This document shows positions 42,425 through 53,394 of a DNA stretch of 64,000 nucleotides, piece after piece. Made by a program: the position numbers and the translations under genes. Below the pieces are notes generated by a model, which ran no database searches, was not told the origin of the DNA, and saw only the letters and a list, made by a program, of their open reading frames with translations. The stretch is from NCBI RefSeq assembly GCF_033473495.1, contig NC_088939.1, forward strand, positions 2,914,001 to 2,978,000. Reading direction: 5' to 3'. The first letter of the stretch is position 1. The number at the start of each line of letters is the position of its first letter. This stretch comes from Cercospora beticola (taxonomy: Eukaryota > Ascomycota > Dothideomycetes > Mycosphaerellales > Mycosphaerellaceae).

Positions 42425-43723
42425 TCATTGCCCCGTTTTCTCGTGTTTCTTCTTCTCCTTTTCCGCTTCGGCCTTCTTCGCCTCTGCGTCCTCGCGACTC
42501 CAATCATGTCCATATTCAACGAACTCTTTCTCTGGTCTCCCATTGACCAGGGCTTCAAAATTGACTTTCGTGCCGTACATGACGTTCTCGGTACTCGAAT
42601 GTCGGATTTTGCCTGTGTAGTGCTGGATATTGCTCGCCTTGCTCATCGGTCCTGCAGCTCGATGCTGATTGAAGATCTGCGGGTTGACTGTAAGACAGTT
42701 GTGCATTTTTCTTCCATGTACTCCATCACATGCCCACGCGAACATAAGATCCGCGGCTGCATCGAGTTTGTGGACGCCCATTTCGTAGACAAGTTTCCGT
42801 GCGCCGCGCTGAGACACGGCGTAGGCGATGGAGCAGAGAGGATCGGCTGTATGGCTAACGATGCGAGTACACTCTCCGTACGCGTCTTTGAGTTCGTTCT
42901 TGAACTTGCCACGAAGTTTCATCTTCTCGATGGGTGGTACAGTTATGTCATGATAGGCTGCGCGACCGATCGGGATATGGCCATCTGGGGAAGGCAGGTC
43001 CATGCCGCAGTGGCCGAGCCAGAGTAAGTCCCAGTCGTCGCCGTATGGGGTGATGGTGGGCAGCGGGTGGATGAGGCGATCGCCATCCTCGAACCAACTA
43101 TTGTGAGCCTCTGGCTGTTGAAGAAGTCTTGAGGCTCGGGCGAAGCCTTGCATCTGTTGCTTGATGCGATAGTCCCTGTTTGGCGTCAGTGGGTGCGAAA
43201 TCGAGAACTTCAAGTGGTTGCACTTGCCAGTCAACGTCGCTTTCCATCACCACAGCAGAAGAAATATTCTGCTCGACAATCATTCTCAGAACATCCATGT
43301 GTGCTCGCCACGCTCCAATGGCAGAATTATTGGTGCCAAAATCATCTGCATGCGGTGGGAATGCCTTTGGGTCCTGTGGAGCAGTTTTGCCATCGACAAT
43401 GTCGATCTTGAGATCCGTCAGAGCAGCGGCCAGCTGGAGCGAGTCCCGCAAGTCGGTTCGAGAGGGCATGATGATCGAATAGAGCTTTTCAAACTGCCTC
43501 GATGTCAGAATCAGCCAGACTCTGCGTGAACTTGCACAGTCGAGGGAATGCGACGACCCACGCCCAGCGTTTGATTGAGGATATCATTGTAGAGCTTCTC
43601 GCCGTGTATGGTCTTTTTGGTGAAAGTGGTCGAAGGATTGGCAAGAAAAGCAGGCACCATGTTGAGTTTTGAAGCGTCTTCCTCGGCCTTCATGGGCAAC
43701 AGAGGCGCGGAAAGGGAAGTCAT
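42425..43723 (-). CDS. glycosyltransferase family 25 protein
   Basis: Exons 43723-43562, 43493-43228 and 43175-42425, 392 aa. The first intron (donor GTGGGT, CTGAC branch) joins DILNQTLG to FEKLYSIIMPSRTDLRDSL, the GT25 start motif. The second is a GC-AG intron (donor GCAAGT at 43227-43222) that rebuilds VVMESDVDW-DYRIKQQMQGFA, including the D-x-D-like core (D140, D142). Later motifs are DLLWLGHCG, RIVSHTADPLCSIAYAVSQR and MFAWACDGVHGRKMHNCLTV. GT25 enzymes transfer galactose or related sugars to glycans or hydroxylysine. No transmembrane anchor is seen in the chosen first exon; an extra upstream exon (ATGCTAC at about 43822) could precede it. The C-terminus is a Lys/Glu-rich tail. Confidence 0.82.
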
Positions 43724-44808
43724 GACTGCGGCAAGTCAACAGCAAGCAAACGAGGGAAGAAAGAATCGGTCAAGTGACAGGAGGAGCGGGAAAGCAGGTG
43801 ACTCTCACGTAGCATTGTTCAAGGTGGGCGAGCTCTCATCACGGAGTTCAGCCCTGTGTTCATATGAAGATCCGGCGCCACAGGCAGGAACGTGCTAACT
43901 AGTGGCGATCACGCCGACGAGATGTTGTTGGTGTGTGTGGCCGTTGAGTTTGGAGCTAAAACCAAGCAAGAGCCCGCACGCGGGCTTACGTGACTGCTTG
44001 CTGATCGCTTGAACGAATCATGTCTTAAGCAGTAAGGAGAAAGTAGCGATCCATCGAGCAAGCGCGGCTCGTGTCTTGCTTGTGCTAGATGATCCGCCGC
44101 AGCAGGTATGTGAGGCTTGAAAATTCCACGTGTCTTGCTCGCCTGTACCAACCTTTGCACTGGCTCGCCGCCAAAAATGCTGTTTGTGCACCTTTCAGCA
44201 TTTCATCATCAGGGGTTTGCCTGTGGCTTGCGCTGTCGCTCCTCGTTATTCGCCAACACCGTCTCGGGCGGCGCACCCTGACTGATGACAGCCTGCAAGC
44301 GGCCGCCTTCCATGAGACTTGCCGGCAAAGAACCTGACATTCGCTGACGAATGTCCACTGTCGTACTACTCATTATCCTTGGACGACGGGACAGACGCGG
44401 AGAAGACAGCAGCGATGAAGGTGTGATGGAAAGAAAGGAGTGTGCAAGTGTGCAAGGTTTGAGACGCGAAGCTTGTCGCCCCGCCAAGACCTCAACAGTC
44501 AGCCTCCACTCCACTTGCTCCATCTCCACAACTGTGCACACTCATCTCACGAACCGACATCCTTCGACGTGTTCGGGACTGCACCACCTCGCCAAACACT
44601 GCTTGCTGGATCTCACAAAGAAGCTCCAGTGCACGACGTGCGTTGTGCATCGCGACACGCCAATACCCACCCATTCCCACAACCCGAGACGGCACGATCC
44701 GTGCTACGAATTCACCAACACGACAAAGAAAGCATGGTCATTGGGAGAGCAAATGTAGAATGGTCTGCTGCACTAACAAGACAGTGTCCCGCAGCATGCT
44801 ACTGATAC
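43724..44808. other. intergenic, GT25 promoter and 3' region of the GMC gene
   Basis: 1085 bp. A 54-codon minus frame starting at 44373 (MSSTTVDIRQRMSGSLPASL) is protein-like but I could not extend it by a convincing intron. No RNA gene found. Confidence 0.35.
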
Positions 44809-46898
44809 TCACATCTCATCCAACATGTCCTGCACCAGCTTCTCCGCGTGAGCATACGTAGTGCCTTGAGTATGGCCCGGAGGCACAAATGCGAAGCTCG
44901 AGGAGTCGATAACTCGCAGAGACTGCACCCCGAACACGCGACCTTTGGAGTCCACAACAGCCTCCGGATCTCCCGCCTTACCCATGCCACCTAAATGAGA
45001 GTCAGCACATTTTACCATCAGCTATTCGATCAGAGTGATACTCACATCCACCTCCCGCGTGATGGATTGCACCAATCCTCGATTTCACTGCCTCCAGGAT
45101 TTGAGCATCGGAAGTGACGTTCGTGCCAGGGAACATCTCGCTTCCCACTCGAATGCTGGGGTCCAACGATTGAAGAGCCTGACGCGCAACTTTGTATCCT
45201 TGCACAGCAACCTCTTGATCAATCGGGTCGCGAAGCCAATTCGGATTGATGACGGGAGCATCGAGGTTAGAAGCGGACCGAATCGTCAGATTGCCCCGAG
45301 AGGAAGCAGCGATCAGAAGAACGCCGACCGACGCCATGACTTTGTTGGTCGCGTTCACACTGAGCGCAGTTTCACTGCTTGCAATATTGAATTCCACTTC
45401 CGGCCAGTCGGATGGCAGTGCCTCAAGCGCTGCACGAGCATTTGGAGACATTTGTGCCCGGACTGCTTCAGGAATTTTATACCAAGCCACGGTTCCGCCA
45501 CCGCCGGTCGAGAGGGGCCCTGAAGCGTTGTTCAGAAGGAGACTGTTGGCTTCCCAAGTACGCTCTGCACTACTGCTATTGCGAAGAGCTTCGTACTCCG
45601 GCGCCTTGATCTCGTAAGAAGGACCACCTATTGAGCAAGAGTCATGGATGTGTTGTCCAACTCCAGGCAAGTCGGAGACGACAGAAATATTGAGGCTCTC
45701 GAGAGTCGATCGGGGACCGATGCCCGATACCATGAGGAGCTGAGGTGAGTGCTATAACAATGAAGTAAGCAATTGTCGCATGTATAGGCTTGTCGTCCAT
45801 GATCTTAGGTCACGACATTACTTACCCATGCTCCAGCAGCACTGATAACTTCTTTTCTGGCCGAAAGGATGAAAGGATACTGGCCATTGATCGTTACGTT
45901 CACGCCGGTGGCCTTGGTATCATTGAAGACGATATTGCGAGCTTGAGCATTGATGTAAGTTGTCAATGATGGTCGGCCAAAAGCTTGCTGGAGCAGAGAG
46001 CTCTCAGCTGAGCTGCGCAACCCTGTCTCTGGATCGACGGTATACTGCCACCAAGCGTAGCCATCTAGCCTACCACTGCTGGAACCAGGCTGCCTCTGCA
46101 GACCCATGGCCTCGAAGACTGCAGGCGCATAGTTCGAGACTGGTTCCACGTATGCCGGTAAGCTGACCTGGAGGGGCCCTCCTTCGGCGGAATATGCGTC
46201 CGCATCGTAGACTCCTGCGGCTGTGTTCTCTGGCCTCCGCTCTGCGTTTGGGGAGAACTGCATCGTTCGTTTGAAAAATGGTAACATGTTCTCCCATCGG
46301 TAGGCATCATCGCCTACTTTCTCGGCCCAGGCGTCGTAGCTTCCTTCGCTCCCGCGATGATAGAGCATTTGATTGCGGCCACTGCTGCCACCAAGATTCT
46401 TGCCTTGGGTGTAACGAATTACGCGACCATTCTTTCGAGCACAGTCAGCAAGATCACCACTATCATACGAAGGCAGGTTCAGCACTGTACCACCTGTGGC
46501 TCTGTGCGCAAACCCCAGTCAATCAATTGCTGAGGCATGTCCGGCGCTTGTCGAATCCATCTGTTGGAGTCTGGCGAAATTTGGTCAGTTCCCATATGGT
46601 GGGTTTGCATCGCAAGCGGCTTACAAGCAGGAATCTGGCTCCAATTCCCATTGCCAAATTCATAGAAGCCACCAGCTTCGATCAATGCCACAGTCGCGTT
46701 GCTATGTTCTGTAAGTCGGGCCGCGACTACAGAGCCTGCTATCCCAGCGCCAACAATGACATAGTCATATTCGGCGTTCACACCTGGTATCCCAAACGCT
46801 GTACCAGTGAGTTGCCCTGGTCGAGAGTATTGCGGGACGACTTGGCTTTGGCATGCAGTAGAGAACAGCACAAGGCTCGTCAAAAGTGAACGTGCCAT
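44809..46898 (-). CDS. secreted GMC oxidoreductase
   Basis: Exons 46898-46625, 46570-46494, 46431-45826, 45751-45046 and 44990-44809, 614 aa. A signal peptide (MARSLLTSLVLFSTACQSQ) is followed by the FAD dinucleotide motif YDYVIVGAGIAGSVVAARL and ALIEAGG. IPAY-SNRWIRQAPDMPQQL forms across intron 1, then GRVIRYTQGKNLGGSSGRNQ, SAAGAW-HSPQLLMVSGIGP across intron 3, LPGVGQHIHDS, and HHAGGG-CGMG across intron 4. VIDSSSFAFVPPGHTQGTTY closes the domain. The family includes aryl-alcohol oxidase, glucose oxidase and choline dehydrogenase; as a secreted member it probably makes H2O2 or reduces quinones. The second donor is ambiguous (exon end 46494 or 46491). Intron 1 is 54 nt and stop-free. A GTGAGT overlaps the stop, so a further exon is possible. 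Confidence 0.88.
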
Positions 46899-48201
46899 TT
46901 TTGTTGGCGTTGTGCTGTAGAGTGATCGGGAGAGATGAGGTCGAAAGAGACGAGCAGTCGAGACCTCTCTATCTTTGAAAATAACTACTTACTTCTAACT
47001 TCCAACTAGTTCAAAATCATATTTTCCATCGCACTGCATAGCATTGAGTTTAACCACGCAGTCATCGATCAGGTTAAACTAATGCCAGCAGCAACACAAA
47101 ACGTCAAAATTTGCTCCATCACTGGTCGGAAGTGGCTTCCAGCTCAACCGCTTTGCACAAATGTCGTGGCAATAGAATCTGCTAGAGCGGCTGCGAGGCA
47201 GTAATTCTGCATTTCTTTCCGATCGATTTTAGATATGCGAATAGTAGCTTTGGTGTGGTTTGTTGTTTATGCACGTTAGTGGTAGTGGTCTTGCTGCTCT
47301 GGGTTAATGCACAACTCTGTCTGTTGACGATGACGCACGATCTACAGTGGCGAGCAGTGAGTTGGGAAGTTTCGCGGAGGGAGATCCGGAGCCGGACTTT
47401 GCTGTGCAAGTGCAAGTGCAAGTATTGCGAGGGTTGAATGCTTGTGAGAGTCTTCGGGAACGTCGTCGTATGGCTGTGGTGCGTGAGGGAGAGATGATGA
47501 TGATGGGGAAAGGAGTGAGGATTTGGAGAGATGGACGTGCCTCCTCGTGAAGACGCTTCTTCGAGCTCACAAGGTTACATTAGAGATATGTTCTCGTAAG
47601 GACGCGCTTTCAGAAGCAGAGGCTGGAGACAAGATAATAGGACAGGGAGACGAAAGCGTGCCGAACCTTTGGTCTTTTCATGACAGGATTTGGCTAGACT
47701 GGGCGGCGTTTATGTCTGTCAAAGGTAAGCGCAATGCGTAGGATGGGAATCTATACATGTTCGGTATTCTCAAAGGTCTGGACCTTATGTGAGCTATCGC
47801 ATGCGCAGGTGGAGATAATGGCATTGCATAGGTAGTTGGAGAAGTGCGGGATGCTGAGACGACTGAGGTTTGCATCTGCCATGACGCTTGAGCAAGTACT
47901 GATTAGTCGTTGTGGAGAGGGTTGGAGACTGGTCGGGTATGCTTCTGGGAATAGATGGAAGAAGGGCATGCATGTAGATGGACGGCAGCTGAGGCGGTTT
48001 GGAACGCAATGAGAGATTCGCGTGTCGTTATTGATCAAAGAAGTCGATTCTAGTCTTGGGCATCTGTGATGCGTTTCTCAATTTGCTGCGACTGCCAATC
48101 ATGACTCTGCCTTCTAGGAGCTCGTTTCGAAATTGGCCTTGTTTGAATCCTAGGCTGCCCGTCAGCTTATTGTAATACCATTGAGAGTGTATCACCTACT
48201 T
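46899..48201. other. long intergenic region
   Basis: 1303 bp, the largest gap in the window. It has an AT-richer stretch at 46970-47100 upstream of the GMC gene, containing the inverted repeat at 47047-47080, and a (TGCAAG)x3 run at 47405-47422. Short frames show no domains. Confidence 0.4.
47047..47080. repeat. inverted repeat AGTTTAACC / GGTTAAACT
   Basis: Perfect 9-bp arms at 47047-47055 and 47072-47080 with a 16-nt spacer; the match extends by CATT/AATG with one unpaired base. It lies about 150 bp upstream of the GMC start, where it could be a dimeric binding site. Confidence 0.6.
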
Positions 48202-48948
48202 TCACCTGGAGCGTTTGCAGAATGGCTTGTGTGCCTTCCGGTCGGATGACTGGCATGCCTTGTCACAATACAGCACCTTCTTGCATCGCCCACATTTCTG
48301 GAAGATGGGTTGGCCGCTGTGCTCCGCTTCTTCTTCTTCATAACCAGTTCTCTCGACGCCACATCCCTCACAGTGCTCCACTTCGACCACGGCTGGACAC
48401 ACGTTCGTCTCCCAGCCTTTGCCCGGATACAAGGCTACCTGCTTTGCTGTGTACCTCTTGAAGAACATCTTGAATGCCTTGGGGTTGAGCTGCTTGTACT
48501 CATGCTTTCGGCGCTCTGGGTCAGAAACGTGGCGCATGATGGCAGCTAAGTGCTCCTCAATGAACAGCTCCATTGGTTCAAGCTGGAATTTCTTGGGAAG
48601 CGTGTCTTGCTCTCCAAGCCATTGGAACTGAACCGGTCTTGCCATCTTGATTGAGGTGTTGAATGTTGGGGAGTCTGGGTCACAGTCTGTACTCAGAAGG
48701 CGAAGGGTGGTGTTTTCATGGAGACCTTCTATGCCGTAGAAGCAATGATGTTCTTCGGTGGGAGTGGCGTAGATCATGCCTTTCACACCGAGACGAGAGA
48801 GGAACGGAACCTCTTTCCAGGTTAGGTCAGCGCCGCCGGGACGTGTTGTGATAGACTCAGGCATGAGCACGTAGCTAGGGTTGTCGGAATCTCTTGCAGC
48901 GTGCGCCCAAACGCTCATCATGATGGTGTAGCGGGCCGTCATGTCCAT
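48202..48948 (-). CDS. MYND zinc-finger protein
   Basis: Single exon, 248 aa from Met at 48948 (MDMTARYTIMMSVWAHAARD). The frame is open to 49206 but that part is basic and unlike a protein start. The C-terminal MYND finger reads CEGCGVERTG, then KCGRCKKVLYCDKACQSSD and HKPFC, the full C-x2-C ... C-x2-C ... C-x3-C ... H-x3-C zinc-ligand set. The N-terminal 180 residues carry MIYATPTEEHHCFYGIEGLH and are not recognised. MYND domains bind proline-rich partners; similar stand-alone MYND proteins are numerous in filamentous fungi and uncharacterised. No signal or membrane segment. Confidence 0.8.
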   Translation of the reverse strand: MDMTARYTIMMSVWAHAARDSDNPSYVLMPESITTRPGGADLTWKEVPFLSRLGVKGMIYATPTEEHHCFYGIEGLHENTTLRLLSTDCDPDSPTFNTSIKMARPVQFQWLGEQDTLPKKFQLEPMELFIEEHLAAIMRHVSDPERRKHEYKQLNPKAFKMFFKRYTAKQVALYPGKGWETNVCPAVVEVEHCEGCGVERTGYEEEEAEHSGQPIFQKCGRCKKVLYCDKACQSSDRKAHKPFCKRSR

Positions 48949-49707
48949 TGTTGTCTGGCTTGGCAGGCCGTCGGAAGTGTAGTATTTGTCTTGCTGGCAG
49001 TGGGTTCGAATAGAGAATGAGTTCGGAAGCAGAAGGAACGGCTTTGACGGAAAAGCGCGGAAGGAGAGGAGACAGGATACGCCGGAGAACGAACGCCTCT
49101 CATGGCATGATCTTTGGGGGCAAGCTGCACGATCCCGCACCGTAGAAGCGTGAGTGCGTCGTGTAGCTGCAGATAGACAGATGGCCCGAAGAGACTGGCA
49201 TCTCATCGAACTTGCACTCAGTCATCGTGTTGTGATATTGCGACCGACCGTGAGAAAATGTTCACTTGAAAGTATCCTCACTCTTCCGCGAAACAGAATA
49301 CTCTGCTCTATAGCTTATCTTGGACTTCTAGGACTTGCTGGAGTACGTCTGCATTCTACGAACGACGACGACGCGCCCGAGACCATGTTGCACAAGCGGG
49401 GGGCGTGCAGTTGGGATGGAAGAAGCAGACTTGTCGCAAAATGCTACATCTTCCAGCCTGGGGTGCCTGGCACCTGGATCTTGATTAATCAGTCGTACCA
49501 AACGTGCACGGCATATTGGTCTGCACATCGACGGGGTGAAACATGGTCCGCGGGATGCCTTCGATGTGGACGCTGAATCAAAGAGAAGTGAAGTTGATGG
49601 GCAGAGGACAGCATGAAAGTCTTGGCATCGTCTTGTGTTATCTCCGATATGTCCGTCGCAGAAAAGTGCAGCTGTGCAAGCCGACCTTTCACAATCCGCA
49701 GTACCGT
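48949..49707. promoter_or_regulatory. divergent region MYND / RRP7
   Basis: 759 bp between divergent starts. It contains a plus-strand frame (49154-49576) described separately. Confidence 0.3.
49154..49576 (+). CDS. possible secreted cysteine-rich small protein, start uncertain
   Basis: 140-codon frame. It holds a signal-like hydrophobic run (ILCSIAYLGLLGLAGV), a dibasic Lys-Arg in ETMLHKRGACSW and a 58-residue tail with five Cys that ends GCLRCGR. This order (signal, pro-part, KR site, Cys-rich mature part) is typical of Kex2-processed small secreted proteins. However, no Met lies just before the hydrophobic run, so an upstream exon, a lost start or chance must be considered. No family recognised. 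Confidence 0.3.
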   Translation: MRRVAADRQMARRDWHLIELALSHRVVILRPTVRKCSLESILTLPRNRILCSIAYLGLLGLAGVRLHSTNDDDAPETMLHKRGACSWDGRSRLVAKCYIFQPGVPGTWILINQSYQTCTAYWSAHRRGETWSAGCLRCGR

Positions 49708-50667
49708 ATGGCAGCGGTTACGACCACGACAATGGTGCCCAAACCCGCCTCCAAGACGTCGATACCCACGACAGTGCATGATTTCCTTGTCCTCCCTCTC
49801 CAGTTACCCAAGACTGCTTCATATCCCAACGATGCGACACACTACCTCTACCTGCGCCCGAATGCGCCCAAAGTGCCCACCGAGACAACACCACGCGAAG
49901 TCTTCATGGTCAACATCCCTATCGACACCACCGAGGCTCACGTGAGACACCTATTTGCATCTCAACTCGGCGGCGGGCGAGTAGAAAATGTGGCATTTGA
50001 AGGCGAACGCGTAGGCAAGGGCATTTCTGCTCCAGTCGCGCCTGTTGTGCAGCAAGGCAAGAAGCGAAAGAGGGACGCGGCGGATGCAGAAAATGCTGCA
50101 GAAGTGGGAAAGTTGCCTGAGATATGGGATCGGGACATTCGAAGGAGCGGGAGTTCTGCCATTGTCACATTCGTGGATCAAGAATCCGCCAAATTGGCGT
50201 TGAAAGAAGCCAAACGGGCGATCAAATCAAAAGCAGAAATTACCTGGGGTGAAGGACTGCGAGACCTTCCGCGCTTGGGCAGCGCTCGATACAGGACGCA
50301 TCACGCGTTGCGATTCCCAGATCATGCTGCACTGCAGGAGAGCGTAGATGCTTTCATGGCATCCTTTGCTGCTCAGGAGGAAGCTCGTGCGAAGCAGCTG
50401 GCGCGTCTGCGCAACGAACCTGACGCTGACGGGTTCATCACTGTTACAAGAGGCGGAAGGCAAGGTCCGGGACGATTGGAAGAGGCCAAGGCGAAGGAAG
50501 AGGAGTTCAAGAAGAGGGAGAAGAGTCGCATTAAGGAGGACTTCTACCGTTTCCAGACGAGGGAGAAGAGGAAAGAGGAGCAGCAGAACTTGGTGCATCA
50601 ATTCGAGGAGGATCGCAAGAGGGTTGAAGAGATACGGAGGAGAAAGGGCAAATTACGGCCGGAATGA
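49708..50667 (+). CDS. RRP7: ribosomal RNA-processing protein 7
   Basis: Nucleolar factor of the UTP-C/CURI group, needed for 18S rRNA maturation. Single exon, 319 aa. Start at 49708 (MAAVTTTTMVPKPAS); the frame is open 55 codons upstream without family resemblance. An RRM-like domain with a long insertion comes first: REVFMVNIPIDTTEAHVRHL, FASQLGGGRVENVAFEG, then SGSSAIVTFVDQESAKLALK. The C-terminal RRP7 domain is diagnostic: DADGFITVTRGGR, then KKREKSRIKEDFYRFQTREK and RKRVEEIRRRKGKLRPE at the end. The basic insert GKKRKRDAAD fits nuclear import. Confidence 0.92.
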   Translation: MAAVTTTTMVPKPASKTSIPTTVHDFLVLPLQLPKTASYPNDATHYLYLRPNAPKVPTETTPREVFMVNIPIDTTEAHVRHLFASQLGGGRVENVAFEGERVGKGISAPVAPVVQQGKKRKRDAADAENAAEVGKLPEIWDRDIRRSGSSAIVTFVDQESAKLALKEAKRAIKSKAEITWGEGLRDLPRLGSARYRTHHALRFPDHAALQESVDAFMASFAAQEEARAKQLARLRNEPDADGFITVTRGGRQGPGRLEEAKAKEEEFKKREKSRIKEDFYRFQTREKRKEEQQNLVHQFEEDRKRVEEIRRRKGKLRPE

Positions 50668-51334
50668 TTCCACGAATACTGTGTTTGATCACTCCTGTGG
50701 CGCGCAAAATGTCCGAGCTCCAGAATATCCAGCAGAAAGCTTGCCCAGGTATCTCCTGTTTCCTCTTCCTGCTGCACAGCCGCTTCCCTTGCGGACAGCA
50801 AAATGAAAAATGGGGAATTCGGAGACATCAACACTCTGCGACCTCTGCACGCGCCCTCGATTCTACACCTGGCTCGCTTATCGAGATCGAACGTCCTGAG
50901 TACACTCAACAAGGCCGAGAGAATAGGAGCTCAGAACATTCAAGCTCCTCCAGTGAAGAACATCGATACAAAGTCTAAATTTCTGCTCAGCTTTCCAGTC
51001 GTGGCCTCTGAGGTGAATTCCAAGACCATTCTCCTGCTGTAAGAACAAAGAGATCATTCTTTGCTGGTCCGGATGCGGAAGGTCCGTGCGCCTCCCCATT
51101 GTCGCGAAGCCTTGACAAGTAGACAAAGGAACTGCTGCCGGCATGAAAACGCAATCGTTTTCTACACCGACAGCATGCTGTGCTGGTGGGCTCACTCACG
51201 TTTTCTCTTAAAGAATATTCCAGCATGGTATCTGATGCTGATTTGTGGAAATGGCTTGAGGTCAGGGGTTGGGTATGGTCTGGCAAGAAGGCGGCGAAAG
51301 CACGTTAGTTGAGTTCAACGCGAGTATTCTACAC
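50668..51334. other. intergenic
   Basis: 667 bp between RRP7 and the kinase-like gene. The kinase frame is open from 51269. No other feature. Confidence 0.35.
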
Positions 51335-53216
51335 ATGACACTGATTTTGAAAACAGCTCAAGGTGCAATGAGAAAAAGATTTCAGAGGCTCGATGCCGCT
51401 GATCAGGCACTCATTATTCCTATGATTACAGTTCTTCGCACCCGCATCAACGACCTTGCCACTGCTAGAGCCGCAGTACCTGTGCGGCCTCCTCCCAACG
51501 ATCCCACAATCCTTGAGTATCAAGCTGCCCTTCTTGCTCTTCGTGTAGCAGAGCTGGAGGCAATCCAGGCTTGTAACCAAGTGCGAACTCAGCGCGCCCG
51601 ACATGCGACTTCAGCTTTCACAGTGCGAGGTTTGAACAATTTCCGCGATGAAATTATCCAGCGCGGGCGGGACACGCAAGCAATAATAGACCAATTGGCG
51701 GCCGACCACCCTGCCGGCACTCCTCCACGAACTCCTCCTCGCGCTCCTTCAGGCGATGCAGATGATCCTTCCGCCATTCCGCCTCCGCCGACGGATGCCT
51801 GGCTTGGCGCTTTCCGACTTGCTCCAGGTGGTCAGGCGGCGCCTGTAGTCTATGTGAAACAAAATAGACATGGCCGTATAATCGATCGTGTGTGCATCAA
51901 AGACACCGAGTGGCCTGGGCCCGGCTCTTCGACTGGCGTAGAAGAAGAATCTCTTTGGGATCCTGATCCCGGCTTCGCTGGTGTTCAAGATCAGCACAGA
52001 ACCCCTTCAGAGATCGGTGCTCTGAACAGGCTGAACCTCCTGCCAAACTCCCAAAGCATTATCAAGCTTCGGAATTGGGCGCGGATTTACAGTGACCCCA
52101 ACCGAGATGTCGTTACAAAGTATCGAACTTTCCTGGAGTGGTGTGACTATGGCGACCTTTACGACTTATCGAGGAAATATACACCTTACAAAGACAGAGG
52201 GGGCATACCTCGCCCGCCGACTGTCGCAGAACAAGATTGGATACCCGAGCCATTCATTTGGGCCTGCGCTTTGCAGTTGGTCAATGCTGGCAAGCTCATG
52301 CAGAGAGGCGCAATCAATTCGAATCAGCCTCCCGAATGGTCGGAGATCATGTGAGTACTCCCTCCTACTACTGAAGATCTTGAGTAAGCTTGCTTACTCG
52401 ATTGCATTTAGACATCGTGATCTCAAGCCTGACAACGTCTTCCTCGCCCATAATACGTCAGAACTATTCAAAGGCTACCCACAAATCAAGGTGGGCGATT
52501 TCGGACTGGCTGCTATCATATCAACCGCTCCTGCTCGGCACCTGACCGGTGCCCACTACTGTGGTATGGGCACCCCCTTGTGCATGGCCTGGGTCAGTTT
52601 GCTTCCAAGATCACCTCGCAATGAAATCATCTAATTGACATGTAATGCATAGGAACAATTCCGTTCAAACGACGATGGCTCGACTGGCCTTAGCTACAAA
52701 ACTAACGTCTGGGGCATTGGTATCATCATATGGGGTCTCATGCATTCGAGAAGAAGTGCCCCCGACTTCTATCAAGACTCCATGACCAATGAGGGATACT
52801 ATTTGCCTCGGAACCCTCGGACCGCTGACTTCTCCGATGAGCACAAAAACCGCTACAGCGATGAACTCAGAGGCCTAATACTGGACTGTCTGAGACCTCA
52901 AGCCGACGATCGTCCTACTTTTGATGAACTGAGCGAAACGATTGAATTCAACACGGCACAGCCTGGTGGATTCGGGCGGGACCTGTCGCAAGGGCTGAGA
53001 AAAGCTGCGAAAGATGACCCGAGATTTGTGGGGAACGTGTACTCGTTGAGATTGTCGGAGGAACGTTACGCAATGTACACTTTCTTGAGCAGGTCTATGG
53101 AGAACGCTCCAGCGCCAGTGAAGGGACAGGAGGAAGTGTTGACGGGACCCAATGTTGACCCGTTTGGCGTGGAACCAGGAGAAGGGATGAACGAAGATGG
53201 TACATTTCGTGAATAG
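51335..53216 (+). CDS. divergent protein-kinase-domain protein
   Basis: Exons 51335-52350, 52412-52592 and 52653-53216, 586 aa; Mets at 51269 and 51368 are alternative starts. The N-terminal half is helical plus a Pro-rich linker (PAGTPPRTPPRAPSGDADDP). The kinase C-lobe is clear: HRDLKPDN (around residue 340, across intron 1), VGDFGLA (about 368), GTPLCMAW-EQF (across intron 2), VWGIGIIIWGLMH and LILDCLRPQADDRPTFDEL. The N-lobe is poor: no G-x-G-x-x-G loop is visible, only a possible ATP lysine in RVCIKDTEW, and the APE motif is AWE. Catalytic and metal residues are kept, so activity is possible but not assured. Such lineage-expanded kinase-like genes are common in Dothideomycetes. No membrane segment. 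Confidence 0.75.
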
Positions 53217-53394
53217 CAGAATCACAAGACCAAGAGGCCAATCGCTCTCACACTCGCCTCATCCACCTTCTGTCATTCCTCTTGTCCAGAGATCTATCGT
53301 CGCTTTGTCGATTGACCATCTCAAACTCCAAAACAATGTCCACCTTCGTTGGCATTTCCCCGCAAGTGAAGCCTGTTCTCAAACTTGAAATCGC

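Noticed and set aside
42218..43027. 269-codon plus frame
   Set aside because: Shadow of the GT25 gene on the other strand.
43494..43531. 38-nt GT25 intron starting at GTTCAC
   Set aside because: Keeps the frame but leaves an unlikely GVGRRIPSTVQ insert; the 68-nt intron 43494-43561 (GTGGGT donor) restores NQTLG-FEKLY, as in the family.
44185..44225. snoRNA-like CTGATGATGAAATGCTGA (read on the minus strand)
   Set aside because: C-like and D-like boxes are only about 7 nt apart, too close for a box C/D RNA, and no terminal stem is seen.
45035..45523. 162-codon plus frame
   Set aside because: Shadow of the GMC oxidoreductase.
47405..47422. (TGCAAG)x3 short repeat
   Set aside because: Too short to be more than a simple-sequence run; no coding or regulatory context.
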